Below are positions 34,180-44,990 of a DNA stretch of 64,000 nucleotides, piece by piece. This DNA comes from Fusarium oxysporum f. sp. lycopersici 4287 (taxonomy: Eukaryota > Ascomycota > Sordariomycetes > Hypocreales > Nectriaceae). The DNA lies in the NCBI RefSeq assembly GCF_000149955.1, contig NC_030993.1, positions 2,499,544 through 2,563,543 of the forward strand, read 5' to 3'. Numbering within the stretch: the stretch's first letter is position 1; each line of letters starts with the position of its first letter. The position numbers and the translations under genes were made by a program. The notes under the pieces are model-generated. The model was not told the origin of the DNA. It ran no database searches and saw only the letters and a program-made list of their open reading frames with translations.

Positions 34180-35722
34180 ATGGCGGGAGATGACTTGTCA
34201 GGGGCATTGCTCGCATCATCGATAACGGTCATTTCTCTTACTACGGTGTTTATTGGTACTCGCTTATGGATCAGATCCAGCCTGAAGACGATTGGTACAG
34301 ATGACTGTAAGGCCTGAGCGATTTGAAGACTTCAGCAATGACAGGACTGACAATTTAACAGACTTGATTACAGCAGCATGGGTAATATTTCTTAGATGAC
34401 GAGACCATGTCTCGCGTACTTTTACAACACCACTAACATGGGATCGGTAGGCATTTTTGACAGGACTCTGTGCATGCACAATTCTCTGTAAGTTTCGCGC
34501 ACTCCAACTTAATATGGTGGAGGGGACGGACTGACATGAAATAGCTGCGAAAGTGGGATTCGGGAAGCATATGAATGAAGTGTCGAACCAAGATCTTCAG
34601 AAATTCCTCAGAGTGAGTGGTTATTTTGCCCCAATCTTGATCCTTCTGCTAACCGCTCTTCATAGTATACGACAGGATGCTCCGCGACCTTTAGCATTGG
34701 TATCGGCTGTGCAAAATCGTCATTCGCCGTGCTATATCTTCGAATTAACCCTCAGCCTGTTCTTCGGATCCTTAATAAATGCCTTATTGTCTTCCTAGCA
34801 ATGCAGGCTATAGAGGAAGCGCTCATTGTTATCCTTCAATGTCGGCCTGTTATGGCAGCTTATGTAGTACCCCGTCCAGCACACGCCAAATGTCTTGATC
34901 TTCGTGTTCTCTGGTGGTGTACGGTGAGTCGCCAAAAAAACATGTGTGAGAGCTTCGTGTATTAAAGAATTCTCAACAGTTTGTATTCAACATGTGTACC
35001 GACTTGTTCCTCTTTATCCAACCTATTCCTGCGATGTGGAGGTTGCATCTTCCTGTGGCAAAGAGGCTGGGCTTGATTGCCATGTTATCCCTTGGTTTAT
35101 TGTAAGTTGGCACTCTCTTCTGTTGCAGCCTTAACTTACCACGAAAGGGTTTGCATCACTTCGATTATCCGCATCATTTTTGTCACTCGAATTGGACCCG
35201 ATGCTACTTGTAAGTCATGTGAAACAACTTCTTCACCGCTTCTAACAATGTCTAGATGAATTCGCCGAGCCCATGATATGGTCCCAAGTTGAATTGGCCT
35301 CTCTCGTCGTATGTTCCACAATCCCATGTCTTCGCCAGGTCATTCAAAAGGTCCCCTGGCTCAACCATGCCTTGGGACTCTCGAGTGGCCGAAGAAGCTC
35401 GAATAATTACTATGGATGGAGCGGCTCCAAGAAGACAGGAGGATCTATCCCGCTCAAAAGCTACAATCAGAACCATAAGGATGGCTACCTAAAGAGCAAG
35501 TCAAAAGGCAACACCGCATATGGATTGACGAGTCACGCTATTGGCGGTGCACATACCAAGAATGATAGCACGGAAGAAATTTTCCCATACAAAACCGACG
35601 GCAATGGTGCTATTTTGGTTACTCATGAGATGGCTCGAGATATCGAGTCACATACTTCCTCAGCAGCACCTTCGATAGCACATGTCGACGACTGCGAGAT
35701 AGGAGATAATAAGGGGACATGA
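34180..35722 (+). CDS. Fungal rhodopsin-domain seven-helix membrane protein
   Basis: Plasma-membrane-type protein of the fungal rhodopsin-domain (SAT4/PTH11-like) superfamily; possible receptor, ligand unknown. Eight exons: 34180-34306, 34362-34381, 34451-34487, 34545-34612, 34666-34923, 34980-35101, 35148-35209 and 35256-35722, total 1161 bp, 386 residues. All splice phases agree. Family landmarks: GTDDYLITAAW after helix 1 and AKVGFGKHM after helix 2. Further helices hold CAKSSFAVLYLRI and CTDLFLFIQPIPAMWRL, then RLGLIAMLSLGLL and EFAEPMIWSQVELASLVVC. The last about 110 residues are a hydrophilic cytoplasmic tail. Exon 2 is only 20 bp, so a naive gene finder could miss this model. Intron 6 uses an AAG acceptor. 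It lies 316 bp upstream of a Zn2Cys6 regulator on the same strand. Confidence 0.88.
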
Positions 35723-36038
35723 AAAGGGGACCGGGCTATCGATAGTTATTAAACTGTTAATGTTAGTAGGTGGTAGTGTCAAAATTATATATTCATATAA
35801 CTATTCATTTCAATATAAACACATAATAAGTCTATTGACTCGTTGGAAACCCGTTGTTCTCCTTAGAACCTGCTTGACTTATACTAGCACTGTCACATAC
35901 ACTGTACGCGGACTGTGTCACCACTTTCCCGCGGGGAAGTTACTCCTCTAATCAACACCAGCTTCAGCACACTCCGCGGAAAGTATTCTCCATCAACTTA
36001 CACCGAGACATCTTCCATTTTGGCTACAACATACCAAA
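35723..36038. other. Intergenic, promoter of the Zn2Cys6 gene
   Basis: AT-rich 316 bp with no gene; it contains the 3' end of the 7TM gene and the leader of the regulator. Confidence 0.5.
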
Positions 36039-38149
36039 ATGCAACAGGGAACTTCCAATGAACGACCGTACAGGTCCCATCTTCGGCCGGCCTGTATTCC
36101 ATGCCGAAAACGCAAGTCTCGCTGCCAGTCCGAGGCATCTTCCAGCTGCTGTCTCATGTGCAGGGCACACCGCACGGATTGCATCTTTCCCACGGAGCCT
36201 CGCTCAAGTTCTCAAACTCCTCGGCGTCGGAGACAAGCAAGGCTGTCGACAACTAGAAGTCCCCGTCAGATCAGCCTGGCACCTGGGCCCCCGGCAGTAT
36301 CCGCCTTAGACAATTCTACTATCGAGCAGGCAGTTTCTGTTGTAGAATCAGCCTTGACTTCAGCGCCTAACAGTTCGTCGAGAAACACCACCTCTCATGA
36401 GCACCAAGTGTCCAACGTCTCTCCCACTGTGCCAAGAAGCACAGAATGGGCCCAACAAAACGCTCAATCGGAGGAGTCACCTTTGGCATTGGGCTCAAAC
36501 GACGAGCAACCACATAATCTTCACATAGTTGGGCCAGCAGTCACTTCCGATAACCAGGTTTTGTCGGACTACCTATCTTCCATGCCCAGTGCCTCAAGAG
36601 GTTCACGGATTATCAGGCCAGCCATAGGCACTAGGTCTCGACCTGTGCTGTTTACTGCTGTACAGAAACGACCAGTTGGGTTGGATTCGAACCTCAGTTT
36701 CGCAGAGGAAAGATTGCAGCTTATAGAGAAGATATTGGAGCATTTTACCAGTGATCTTCTCGACGTGTAAGTCTTTGACAGATTGGGGCTACAATTACTA
36801 ATAACGCTCAGTTATTTTGACAAGGCTAATTCTTGCTTTCCTCTTCTTGACGAAGCACATTTCCGTAAGCAATATAGAGAGAACAAATCTGCCATATCGC
36901 CAGCGCTTCTCAGTGGACTGTACGCCCACTCGATAACCTTCTGGAATAGCTCTCCTATTCTTTCCCGTCATCGATGTCCTGACGGGCGCTTCATCTGGAA
37001 TCTTGCGACTGAGGCAGCTTATTCCCAGATACATAGATCTCCTGGAATCTCCACGATAGAAGCCTTGATTCTGAATATCAGTGGTCGCGAAGTGACTGCT
37101 CTGATAGGAAATGGCGTTTTGTTGGCGTCCTCAGTCGCTATGGCACATTCACTGGGTCTCAACCACAGCCCAATATCCTGGGAAATACCGCAGTCTGAGA
37201 AGAACCTAAGAATGAAGATATGGTGGGCTTTGTTGATTCACGATAAATGGTACGTTAACGCCACGCACAAAACCCCCCTTTGTAGCTCTAACGTGTAGAC
37301 AGGTTGAGTCTTTCGCATGGAACCCCGCCGCTTATCTCTCCGACTCTAAACGATGTGCCCCAGCCTCTCATCGAAAACCTTTGTGGAGAGGGATCTTCTT
37401 CAGAGCAGGCCCTCAATGCTTCAGTGTACATCGCTCTAGTTGGCTTGACCGAGGTTCTGGACTTACACTTGAGACACGTCCATCAATTCAGCCTTTCAGA
37501 TGAATCTACAGATACGACACATCTAGAATTGGCACTGAATAATTGGATAGAGACTCTAAGTGACGAGATCCGCCGGGTTGTCATTCGTGGAAACAACCTA
37601 AAAATTCCTGGTGCTGCCAACCTTCGCCTGTCATATCTGACAGTCAGACTCCTATTGCAGAGAATCGAACTTGAAGCTGAGAAGCGAGTTCGTGATACAG
37701 GGGATAGTCGCCTGCTAAACCGTTATATGCAAGCTCGGAGAACTGCAGAGGACATTCTCATCTTAACTCAGGAATTACAGCCCGAACATTTGGCTGATTG
37801 CTGGTTGCCAAGCAGCGCTTTTGCATTTTCGACAACCGTTAGCTTCCTTCTCCGATGCGCACTAGAGACAGAAAACTCAACAGCCGGATTGGTTCAAAGC
37901 AGCTCATTGAAGATAGCCTCGGACTTATTGTCGGCTCTTCGTGAACACAAAGAGAAGCATGCTTGGGATTTGGGTGATATCTGCTTGGCCCAACATGCGG
38001 ACGTTGTTGAGAAGCTACGCGCCATGACACCGCCTGAAGACCCAAGTGCTGAAGAGGCTTTGGACTTTTCCAGCTTTGCCATGGCGGAGCCTTCTTACCT
38101 CGATCAGCTTTTCCCAAGTTTATGGGATCCTCTGCAGAATGTGTGGTGA
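36039..38149 (+). CDS. Zn2Cys6 transcription factor with fungal-specific middle domain
   Basis: Nuclear DNA-binding regulator. Exons 36039-36766, 36812-37249 and 37303-38149 yield 670 residues. The zinc cluster is near the N-terminus (about 19-49): ACIPCRKRKSRCQ, then CCLMCRAHRTDC, giving the six Cys in C-x2-C-x6-C...C-x2-C-x6-C form with an extended central loop. A Ser/Thr/Pro-rich linker (50-215) is followed by the fungal transcription-factor domain, with YFDKANSCFPLLDEAHFRK, ATEAAYSQIHRSPG, SSVAMAHSLGLN and MKIWWALLIHDKW. The C-terminal part is helical. The second junction rebuilds the Trp of DKW followed by LSLSHGTPP, as usual in this domain. Targets are unknown; the adjacent 7TM and SDR genes are candidates by position only. 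Confidence 0.92.
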
Positions 38150-39123
38150 ACACAGCAATTCTTTTCCGCGGAAAACTTGACGGGGTTCATATCGGCCCAG
38201 CCGCATAAGCAAGCCTGTGCTCATTACTTACAGCTACTCAGTAAACCCAGTGATACTGTTTCTCGACTTTTTGGGAAGAACATTGTGCCTAAAATTGTGC
38301 ATCGACACTGCAATGTGAATGCATAGGTCCCAACTTAGGATAGAGAACAGGGCCAATGTCCAACTAATCGACGCAACACTTCCTGTTTGTTTCACGAGAG
38401 TCTGAAAAATTAATGTTGAATGACTTCAAACATTACTGTATATACTCTTGCTATAAGTACATATGACGAGAGACACCGTGGCGCTGTTGAACAATACAGC
38501 CCCTGAATATTGGTAATAGAACTAGACAATTGAAACCCGACACACCAGTGATAGATTTCGCCATTAAATACAAGAGTAATGAACACCATTTAGGAAATAT
38601 CAGCTCCTGTATTTCTATCAAAACCTCTCCTCCCACACCAAGCAAGGTTCTGTCTGGACTACTCAGCGACGGTAAAACTCGATACAAAGATAGGGGCTGG
38701 AGTTGACAGATAGTGCACTGGTGATAATCACATCATATCTGACAGTTCACTCAAAACATTCAACATCAAACAGCGGGAGGTTCATCGGAAAGTTACTTCA
38801 GGTATGTAGATGGTTATGGTTTCAACAAGAACTGAGATTGACAACTTGATGAGTGTGTCTATAGTGAGCCGAACGATAGCAAGAAGTTCATGAACGAGCA
38901 GTGATTTTTTTCTTTCTAATAAAATGCCTCGGACATGACACCTTCTAAAATTGTATGAATGGTCCAGAATGCTGGCAGGTGGGTTCATGCCTCCTGAGTT
39001 GGATGATCGAACGTTCACCTCAAAACTCCACGACTCACTTGAGCCTGGAGCATCCACGGGATCAGCCCGTAAAATAACTAGAAATGAGTAATAGTTGTCT
39101 CTTGGCTTGGATCTAAGCATGTA
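38150..39123. other. Intergenic region of about 1 kb
   Basis: 3' flanks of two convergent genes. A 112-codon minus-strand frame at 38782-39120 abuts the next gene but shows no domain, and I do not support it. Confidence 0.45.
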
Positions 39124-39804
39124 TCAGACCATCTCCTCGGGGCTGGTATTTCCTTTGAAGCTCTTACGGTCGGGATGCACAAACTTTGCCAACGAGCAAT
39201 CCCAGCTCCAATCCTCTTCGTAGATACTCGCCTCAGCTCTAGCAACTCTTACTGCGAAAGAGTCGTCATTGTAGTCTGGAAAAGTATCATAATATGTAAG
39301 CTCATAAATCTTTTTGATCGCAACCCCGATGGGAACGCCTTTGCAGAGCGACATCTCGCGACACTCTTCGCAATGCACATAGATGGGTAACTTCGGTTCG
39401 GCGCAACAAAGGCGTACGCAGCGTTGCTCCTGAATTAATCGAGCGCGCATAGTATCTTCGAGAGCGGCGCGGCCAGGGAGAAATCCTTCTCGATTTAGAT
39501 GGTACACACACCAGTTCCGTTCTTCGCCTCCGAGAAAGGCTTCGATTTCGTCTTTTCCCATCTGGGACTCACAGGCTTCGCATACCTTATTCTCGCCATG
39601 TTTGGGGTAGAAGTTGCAGTGTGGGCACCGACTTTTAGGTCGGTCGCCAAAAATGTTAGGGGAGTCCATGATGATGGTTGTTTCGTGATCCATGAGTGCA
39701 ACACTGGAGCTAGTGAGGTTTCTAGTTTGGAAAGTGACGTTAGTATCAGCTTTACAATATTTCATTTTTGGCGATAAAGAGGCAACGTAAAACGTAAATG
39801 GCAT
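39124..39804 (-). CDS. Zinc-ribbon-like Cys-rich protein, unknown function
   Basis: Intronless frame of up to 226 residues. It contains two paired-Cys motifs, CPHCNFYPKHGENKVCEAC and, further on, CCAEP...CEECRE, consistent with one or two structural zinc sites; the rest is acidic and helical. The frame is open to an ATG at 39802-39804. However, a clear TATATATA lies at 39822-39829, only about 20 bp upstream, so transcription probably starts after that ATG. The real start is then more likely the in-frame ATG at 39763-39765 (MKYCK) or 39691-39693 (MDHET). No membrane segment. I do not recognise the family; similar orphan proteins with zinc-ribbon-like pairs are common in Fusarium. Confidence 0.6.
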   Translation of the reverse strand: MPFTFYVASLSPKMKYCKADTNVTFQTRNLTSSSVALMDHETTIIMDSPNIFGDRPKSRCPHCNFYPKHGENKVCEACESQMGKDEIEAFLGGEERNWCVYHLNREGFLPGRAALEDTMRARLIQEQRCVRLCCAEPKLPIYVHCEECREMSLCKGVPIGVAIKKIYELTYYDTFPDYNDDSFAVRVARAEASIYEEDWSWDCSLAKFVHPDRKSFKGNTSPEEMV

Positions 39805-39821
39805 TAACTAGAAAGTCTGGG

Positions 39822-39829
39822 TATATATA
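39822..39829 (-). promoter_or_regulatory. TATA box of the zinc-ribbon-like gene
   Basis: TATATATA on the minus strand; its position argues for a downstream start codon in the neighbouring gene. Confidence 0.45.
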
Positions 39830-40071
39830 GTCGTAAATCATATCTTCCGCTGCAAGTGAACAAACGCATTACGCCTTGAAACCATGCGAGATAATGAACA
39901 GCCTCCTCTCCTCTTTGTCCTGCTAGAAAAAAGTGCGTAGACGTTGTGTTGTTGTTAGTGAACAAAGGAATAAAATGCAATGATCGTAGTAATCGTGCGC
40001 GGTAGTGGTCAAGCGCCAATCTGAGGTTATCGTTCTTCTTCGTATCTCTTTTCTCGTCATCTTTCGGATCG

Positions 40072-40332
40072 TCATAACATCGTCTTTTCCGTGTCGGCAT
40101 GCGCAAAGTGGTAGGGAGCGTATTTTGCGGAAGTGGTTGCTGATCGTATCGTTTTGAGTTGGTGATTGACTTTAACTCGCTTAACAAGAGCCATAGTGAT
40201 GACGCCCAAAACCATAAGAACTTCAATGACGAGAAGGCCGATGTAAACGATGTTGAGGATTTCTTGCTCGCGCAAGTAAGCAATAGTGGTCATGCTGCCG
40301 GGCAGCGGTGCGGAGCTGGGAACGAGAGGCAT
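40072..40332 (-). CDS. Small single-pass membrane protein
   Basis: 86 residues, MPLVPSSAPLPGS..., with one hydrophobic segment at about 28-50 (IVYIGLLVIEVLMVLGVITM) flanked on the C-side by basic residues (KRVKVNHQ), so the C-terminus is probably cytosolic. The leader before the ATG contains a likely 5'-UTR intron (GTAATT...CGCTAAC...ATCAG) ending 9 bases before the start codon, which supports transcription. No family recognised. Its short size means it could still be a chance frame. Confidence 0.5.
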   Translation of the reverse strand: MPLVPSSAPLPGSMTTIAYLREQEILNIVYIGLLVIEVLMVLGVITMALVKRVKVNHQLKTIRSATTSAKYAPYHFAHADTEKTML

Positions 40333-42316
40333 GGCAGGTTTCTGATCTCTTTGTTAGCGCTGAGTTGTCAAAGAGACTCCAAGAATTGAATTACCTTTAC
40401 TTTTTCCCAACCTGCGAAATCAAAAACTTTTAAACAATATCTGTATACTACTCTCCTCCACTGAGCGAGAACAGCCGATATTTGAAAGAGTGAAAAGGTG
40501 AGCACGAGAGCGGTGAAATCACCAACAGAGGTGAGGCCAACAAAACTGGGAATATGGGTTCTTTTTAGTTTGTTTCCTTGGCGCGAAACAATTGCCTATA
40601 GTGCGCTCCTTCCAAGGTTAGAAGTTGATAGTGACTGGGCTAGGGTTGCAAATTTCAATCAATGCGGTCTGGGGGAGGCGAGAACCGCTTTGACCGCCTG
40701 GAAGCCCGTGAAGGATCCCGTTTAAATACGAGAGGGGCGTCATGGAAAGCCCGTAATCAATACTTTAATGCAGTGAGATATACGAATATGACTGCAACGT
40801 TGGTTGCAACGTTGGCTGTTTAGTGAGCGCCACGGGAACATCAAGTTTCCTCTGGTTCTTTGAGACTGCCCCTTCGTTCTGCTCATTTGATAAGATGGGA
40901 ACGAGTCTGTCTTTTCGTCTGAGCAAGGATGATGACGACCCTTGTCAATGGAGGCGATCGCCAAGTTGGCGTGTGACCCCCAACGCTTGTCTAACGAAGC
41001 GGGAGAGTGGGCTGAAGGAGCAACTTTGCCATATGAGGAAGCGTTTAAAAGAGAGTGGCGAGGCATCACAGAAGGTGTTGTCGCGTGATAATGAGGTTGT
41101 TGATATATCTGATGCCAGGCAATGCTGGCCATAGTGGAATAGATATCATGGCATGATAATAGCATGAGCTTTTCCCCTGCGAACGAACCACTAGTTCGAG
41201 GTTCATAAACGAGGGTTGTTGCAAATTGATGAGGACGGAAATTGAAGTCGCATTGGAAAAATCCATCAGCGCTTGATGGACAGGGGTTGATGCGATGGGA
41301 TGGAGACGGATGAGTTGGCGTTAAAATCCAGCAAAGGCGGTGTTGAAGAGCAGATGATTTAGCAAGGGCAATTGAATTCAATGGTGTAAGTTGACTTTAA
41401 TTGAGTATGATGAGTCGATAAACATGTATATTCATACCTTATCACACGTTAGTTGTCTTGAGCATTTTGATACGCCAAGGGGAGATTAAATTAGGAACTC
41501 ACGGTACCTAACCCACCGAACGGGAACTACTGTACAGAGAGAGTATTAGCGCCCAGATTAATGATGCTAAACCCAACACATGAAGCGTCTCCGAATGACA
41601 CAGTTACAGTTCCAAAAGCAGGAACAGAGGTAAACGCCTCAGAATGAAGGCGGTGATATTTAATTTTCCATTACGCGTATCAAGACGCGTAAACAGTAAA
41701 TCTCGTGGTGTTGTTTGTATGGCTTATGAGCATAATGTTGAGAGGGTACCGAATAAGCCTCGATGATCATATGCAAAGACGATCAGATCAAAAAAGAAAA
41801 GGGGTCCTTCACATGTGAAAGAAGGAAAGCAAATCATTCTTCTGCAACTTGATTTGATCTGAGACTGTCTCATCACCTCGCCACAAGAGACGACGCAAGG
41901 GCAGCCATAGTGACAGCTTCTAGTTTGTTCTCCAAGAGATCAATCTCAACAATTCATGATCCTGCTAGAAGGTACTTGTCACACCACCTATACTGTGCGC
42001 GAGGTCATGTAGCTTTCATCAAGTATATCATGCCATCACACATGGCACCCGTCGATGACGTCACTCTCTGCCCCGCAGTGAGTTAAGCGTCTGAGCTCGA
42101 GGGAATGAGGGAGCCGCCTCCACACAAGCTCCTGCTCACACTGTCACTGCCTCGTTGCCTCGTCACGATCTATCACGGTGTCGTCATTCCTGCTTTCTAT
42201 TTGCCTTGACTCTTTAAAAACACTTGCCTGCCCTTTGCTACCTTCAAACTTCAACAGAACAAGCTTGATACCCCTCATTAACCGCACCAAACCACAAACA
42301 CAACCACACATTCATC
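40333..42316. other. Intergenic region of 2 kb
   Basis: Promoter regions of the small membrane protein and the Vip1-like gene. A 213-codon minus-strand frame (40740-41381) is probably spurious. A palindromic CRE-like site lies at 42056-42063. Confidence 0.45.
42056..42063. promoter_or_regulatory. CRE-like palindrome TGACGTCA
   Basis: Perfect 8-bp cAMP-response/ATF-CREB consensus, 254 bp upstream of the Vip1-like start codon. Fungal Atf1-type bZIP factors bind this sequence under stress; a role here is inference. Confidence 0.5.
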
Positions 42317-43204
42317 ATGTCTGCCAACTCTACTATCAACGTCAAGAACATCGCTTCGTCCACTAGTGACAGCGAGATCAAGGACTTCTTCAGCTTCTGG
42401 TAAGCTCTCCTCGCTTTCACTTTCCGTGCTTCACAGCTAACGTCCTCCAGTGGTAAGATCGCTGATCTCAAGGTCACCCAAGAGGGCGAGACCAAGTCCG
42501 CTGAGGTTATCTTCGAGAAGGAGACTGCCAAGAAGACTGCTCTTCTCCTCAACAACACCCAACTCGGTCCCAACCATCTTGAGGTCACCAGCGCTGGTGC
42601 TGACGGCGAAGACGATGTCCACCAAGCCACCAAGAACGCTGACCGCGACTCCGATGAGATCACCCAAGAGGAGAAGCCCCGCGCCCGCATCCTGGCCGAG
42701 TACCTTGCCCACGGTTATGTCGTAGGCGACGCCGCCATCCAGCGTGCCCTCGACCTCGATGCCGCTCACAACGTCTCCAACCGCTTCTTCTCTACCCTCC
42801 AGGGTCTCGACCAGAAGTACCACGCTACCGACCGAGCCAAGGCCACCGATGAGAGCTATGGTATCACCCAACGCGCCAACAGCCTCTGGCTCGGCCTCAG
42901 CTCTTACTTTGAGAAGGCCTCCAACACACCCACCGGCAAGAAGATTGCTGAGTTCTACACTGAGGGCAGCCGACAAGTCCAGGAGGTGCACGCTGAGGCT
43001 CGTCGCCTTGCTGATCTCAAGAAGGAGGAGCACGGTGGAAGCGCCTACAAGGCTGCTGGTCTCGAGAAGGTCTTCGGCAAGGAGAAGACTTCCGGTACCG
43101 CCGCTCCTGAGGCTGGTCAGGGCAGTCTTGGAACATCAGTTCCTGCCGCCTCTGCCGACAACGTTCCCAATGTGAGCGCTCCTGAGGGTGGTGAGAAGCA
43201 CTAA
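42317..43204 (+). CDS. vip1: Vip1-like RRM protein
   Basis: RNA-recognition-motif protein resembling Schizosaccharomyces pombe Vip1. Exons 42317-42399 and 42451-43204 (51 bp intron) encode 278 residues. An RRM fold occupies about 7-77: strand 1 INVKNIAS replaces the usual aromatic-rich RNP2 and EVIFEKETAKKTALLL covers the RNP1 side, so the classical aromatic contacts are weak. The remainder is a helical segment (RILAEYLAHGYVVGDAAI, DQKYHATDRAKA) and a Gly/Ala/Pro-rich tail ending EGGEKH. Codon use is strongly C-ending, as in highly expressed Fusarium genes, and the leader is CT-rich. The cellular role in filamentous fungi is not established. Confidence 0.88.
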
Positions 43205-43691
43205 GCTATCAAAATTGGGGAGATGTAAAGTAATGAGGAAGCAATGGGGTATTTCTTGAGCTCTGATGAGACATTCATATGACGGCTTGTTGCAGCCTGT
43301 TAGTTAACGAATTGTTACGACTTTTACGCATGTCACAATCAATAAATTCGAGATGAATTCTACCGTTTACTTTTGATCGTGAGTAGTAATCTCGCAAGTA
43401 GGATGAAAGGCTACAGCTTGAGAACGATGACATGTGAAAGTGGCAATTTTGTGATTCATAAAACGCCTAACGATGTCTCTACTTCATTCACAAGTAACTT
43501 ATAGGCATTACGCATTCACAGACATGTTCAATGGGAGATGAGGACAGTGATTTAAATGAAGCGACTATTTCAGTCGTGGTTTATTAGTTCTATGCATTCC
43601 CTTGTCCATCAATTCATAACCATCGTGCTATCGTTTGTTCTATTCCCATGTTAGAACTGTTCCATCGAGCTTATTCTTTTGGCTTGACTGA
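43205..43691. other. Intergenic between convergent genes
   Basis: AT-rich 3' flanks; no gene. Confidence 0.5.
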
Positions 43692-43940
43692 CTATTTCTT
43701 CTCGGTCTTGGAGAACTTCTCATCCACAATATCGTCGGTGAGACCCTTGGGGTTCGATGAGAGGTTCTGCAGATAGTTAGCATCATGTTCGAAAACTGGA
43801 ATTGGCGGTTTTCTTGCCTCAAGCTGGCTCTTAGGGTCCTTGTCATCAGTCTTGTTGATGCCGTGACCAGAGGCAGGTGGATCCTGCTGCTGGCGACCGC
43901 TCTGCTGCTCAGGAGCTGGTGATTGACGTCCCTCAGGCAT
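43692..43940 (-). CDS. Small conserved fungal protein (82 aa)
   Basis: Intronless, start MPEGRQSPAPEQQSG. Hydrophilic and probably disordered, rich in Gln/Pro/Lys. The C-terminal part NLSSNPKGLTDDIVDEKF is a short motif that I associate with a family of very small conserved proteins in Pezizomycotina. No signal peptide or membrane segment. The ATG has a suitable context and the following bases are AT-rich 3' flank. Function unknown. Confidence 0.75.
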   Translation of the reverse strand: MPEGRQSPAPEQQSGRQQQDPPASGHGINKTDDKDPKSQLEARKPPIPVFEHDANYLQNLSSNPKGLTDDIVDEKFSKTEKK

Positions 43941-44990
43941 GATTGCTGTGATTTTTGGTATGTGAAGAGGTTCGGGATTGAGTTATTGTTGAAGAGTTTG
44001 TTTGAATGTGGAATGGTCTCAGATGAGGAAGAGTGAGAGGTTAAGTACGAGAAGTGGAAAACAATGATTGCAAGTTGACGTCGAAGGTGGGATTCTATGC
44101 CGTCATAGGGGGATTACATCATGGGCAGGAGGGAGATCGAGATGGTGTTTTTTTTGATGGAGTAACGATGCGAGCCAATGATTTACAGAAAGAGGGTCGA
44201 GATACGGGCCGTTTGTGGTTTTGATTCAGGAACAGTGAGAAGCTGCTGATAAGTTGTTCTCAGTAAGTGTGAAGCTGTCAGAGCTTGTTGGTGATTTGAA
44301 GCTCCCCCACTTTCTTGTATTGGGAGTTTCTGGAGTTTATTATGCTTACTATGAGGTTGGTTAATGGTGACAAATATTGATAAGAATCACTCAGAGGTTG
44401 ATAATCATCCATCAGTTCAGATATTCTTTAATTGTTCATTTCACTGCGTCTGTTAACTCATGGTTGGAATACTCATGGAAGCTCGTTCGATCAAGCTTCA
44501 AGCTTGTAGGTATTAATGCTGCTAGCCTCACTGGATCGTGATTTAAAAACAGTGCTTAGCCAACTCGTCACCAACAACATGATGGGCAATTGTTCGATCT
44601 AACAAAACTGGTTTAGTAACCCAGCTAACTGCTACCACGAATTTAGTAGAAAGCGATGGAGCCTGAAATGAAAGTGTTATTATCTTCTCCAGGGTAGGCA
44701 GCATCCATTTATCAAACATCCTTCATACCACAGTTTCAAGACCCCGCCATCCCAGCCAGTCGGAATCTTTCAGGGACTTCTAGGGAGCATCCAGTGTTTT
44801 AGCGTCCACCACACCGGTGCAAATGGGCCCATGCTAGTGACCGGCCCGCTGGACCCCGCTCGCCCCGTCGGTGACGGTGACGGTCATGAACAACGCGCCA
44901 AAGCTTCACCTCAACATTCAACTACGCGTTACTTTTACCTTTTCACAAAGCTCAGAAAACGACCAACTTTCCATACCAAATAAGAACCTC
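43941..44990. promoter_or_regulatory. Divergent promoter region
   Basis: 1 kb between divergent starts (82-aa protein and coiled-coil protein); no gene seen. Confidence 0.4.

Noticed and set aside
40740..41381. 213-codon minus-strand open frame
   Set aside because: Composition is Ser/His-rich without domain or conserved pattern, and competing frames occur on the other strand; likely chance.
42437..43033. 198-codon minus-strand frame rich in Leu/Val/Gly
   Set aside because: Antisense shadow of the codon-biased Vip1-like gene.
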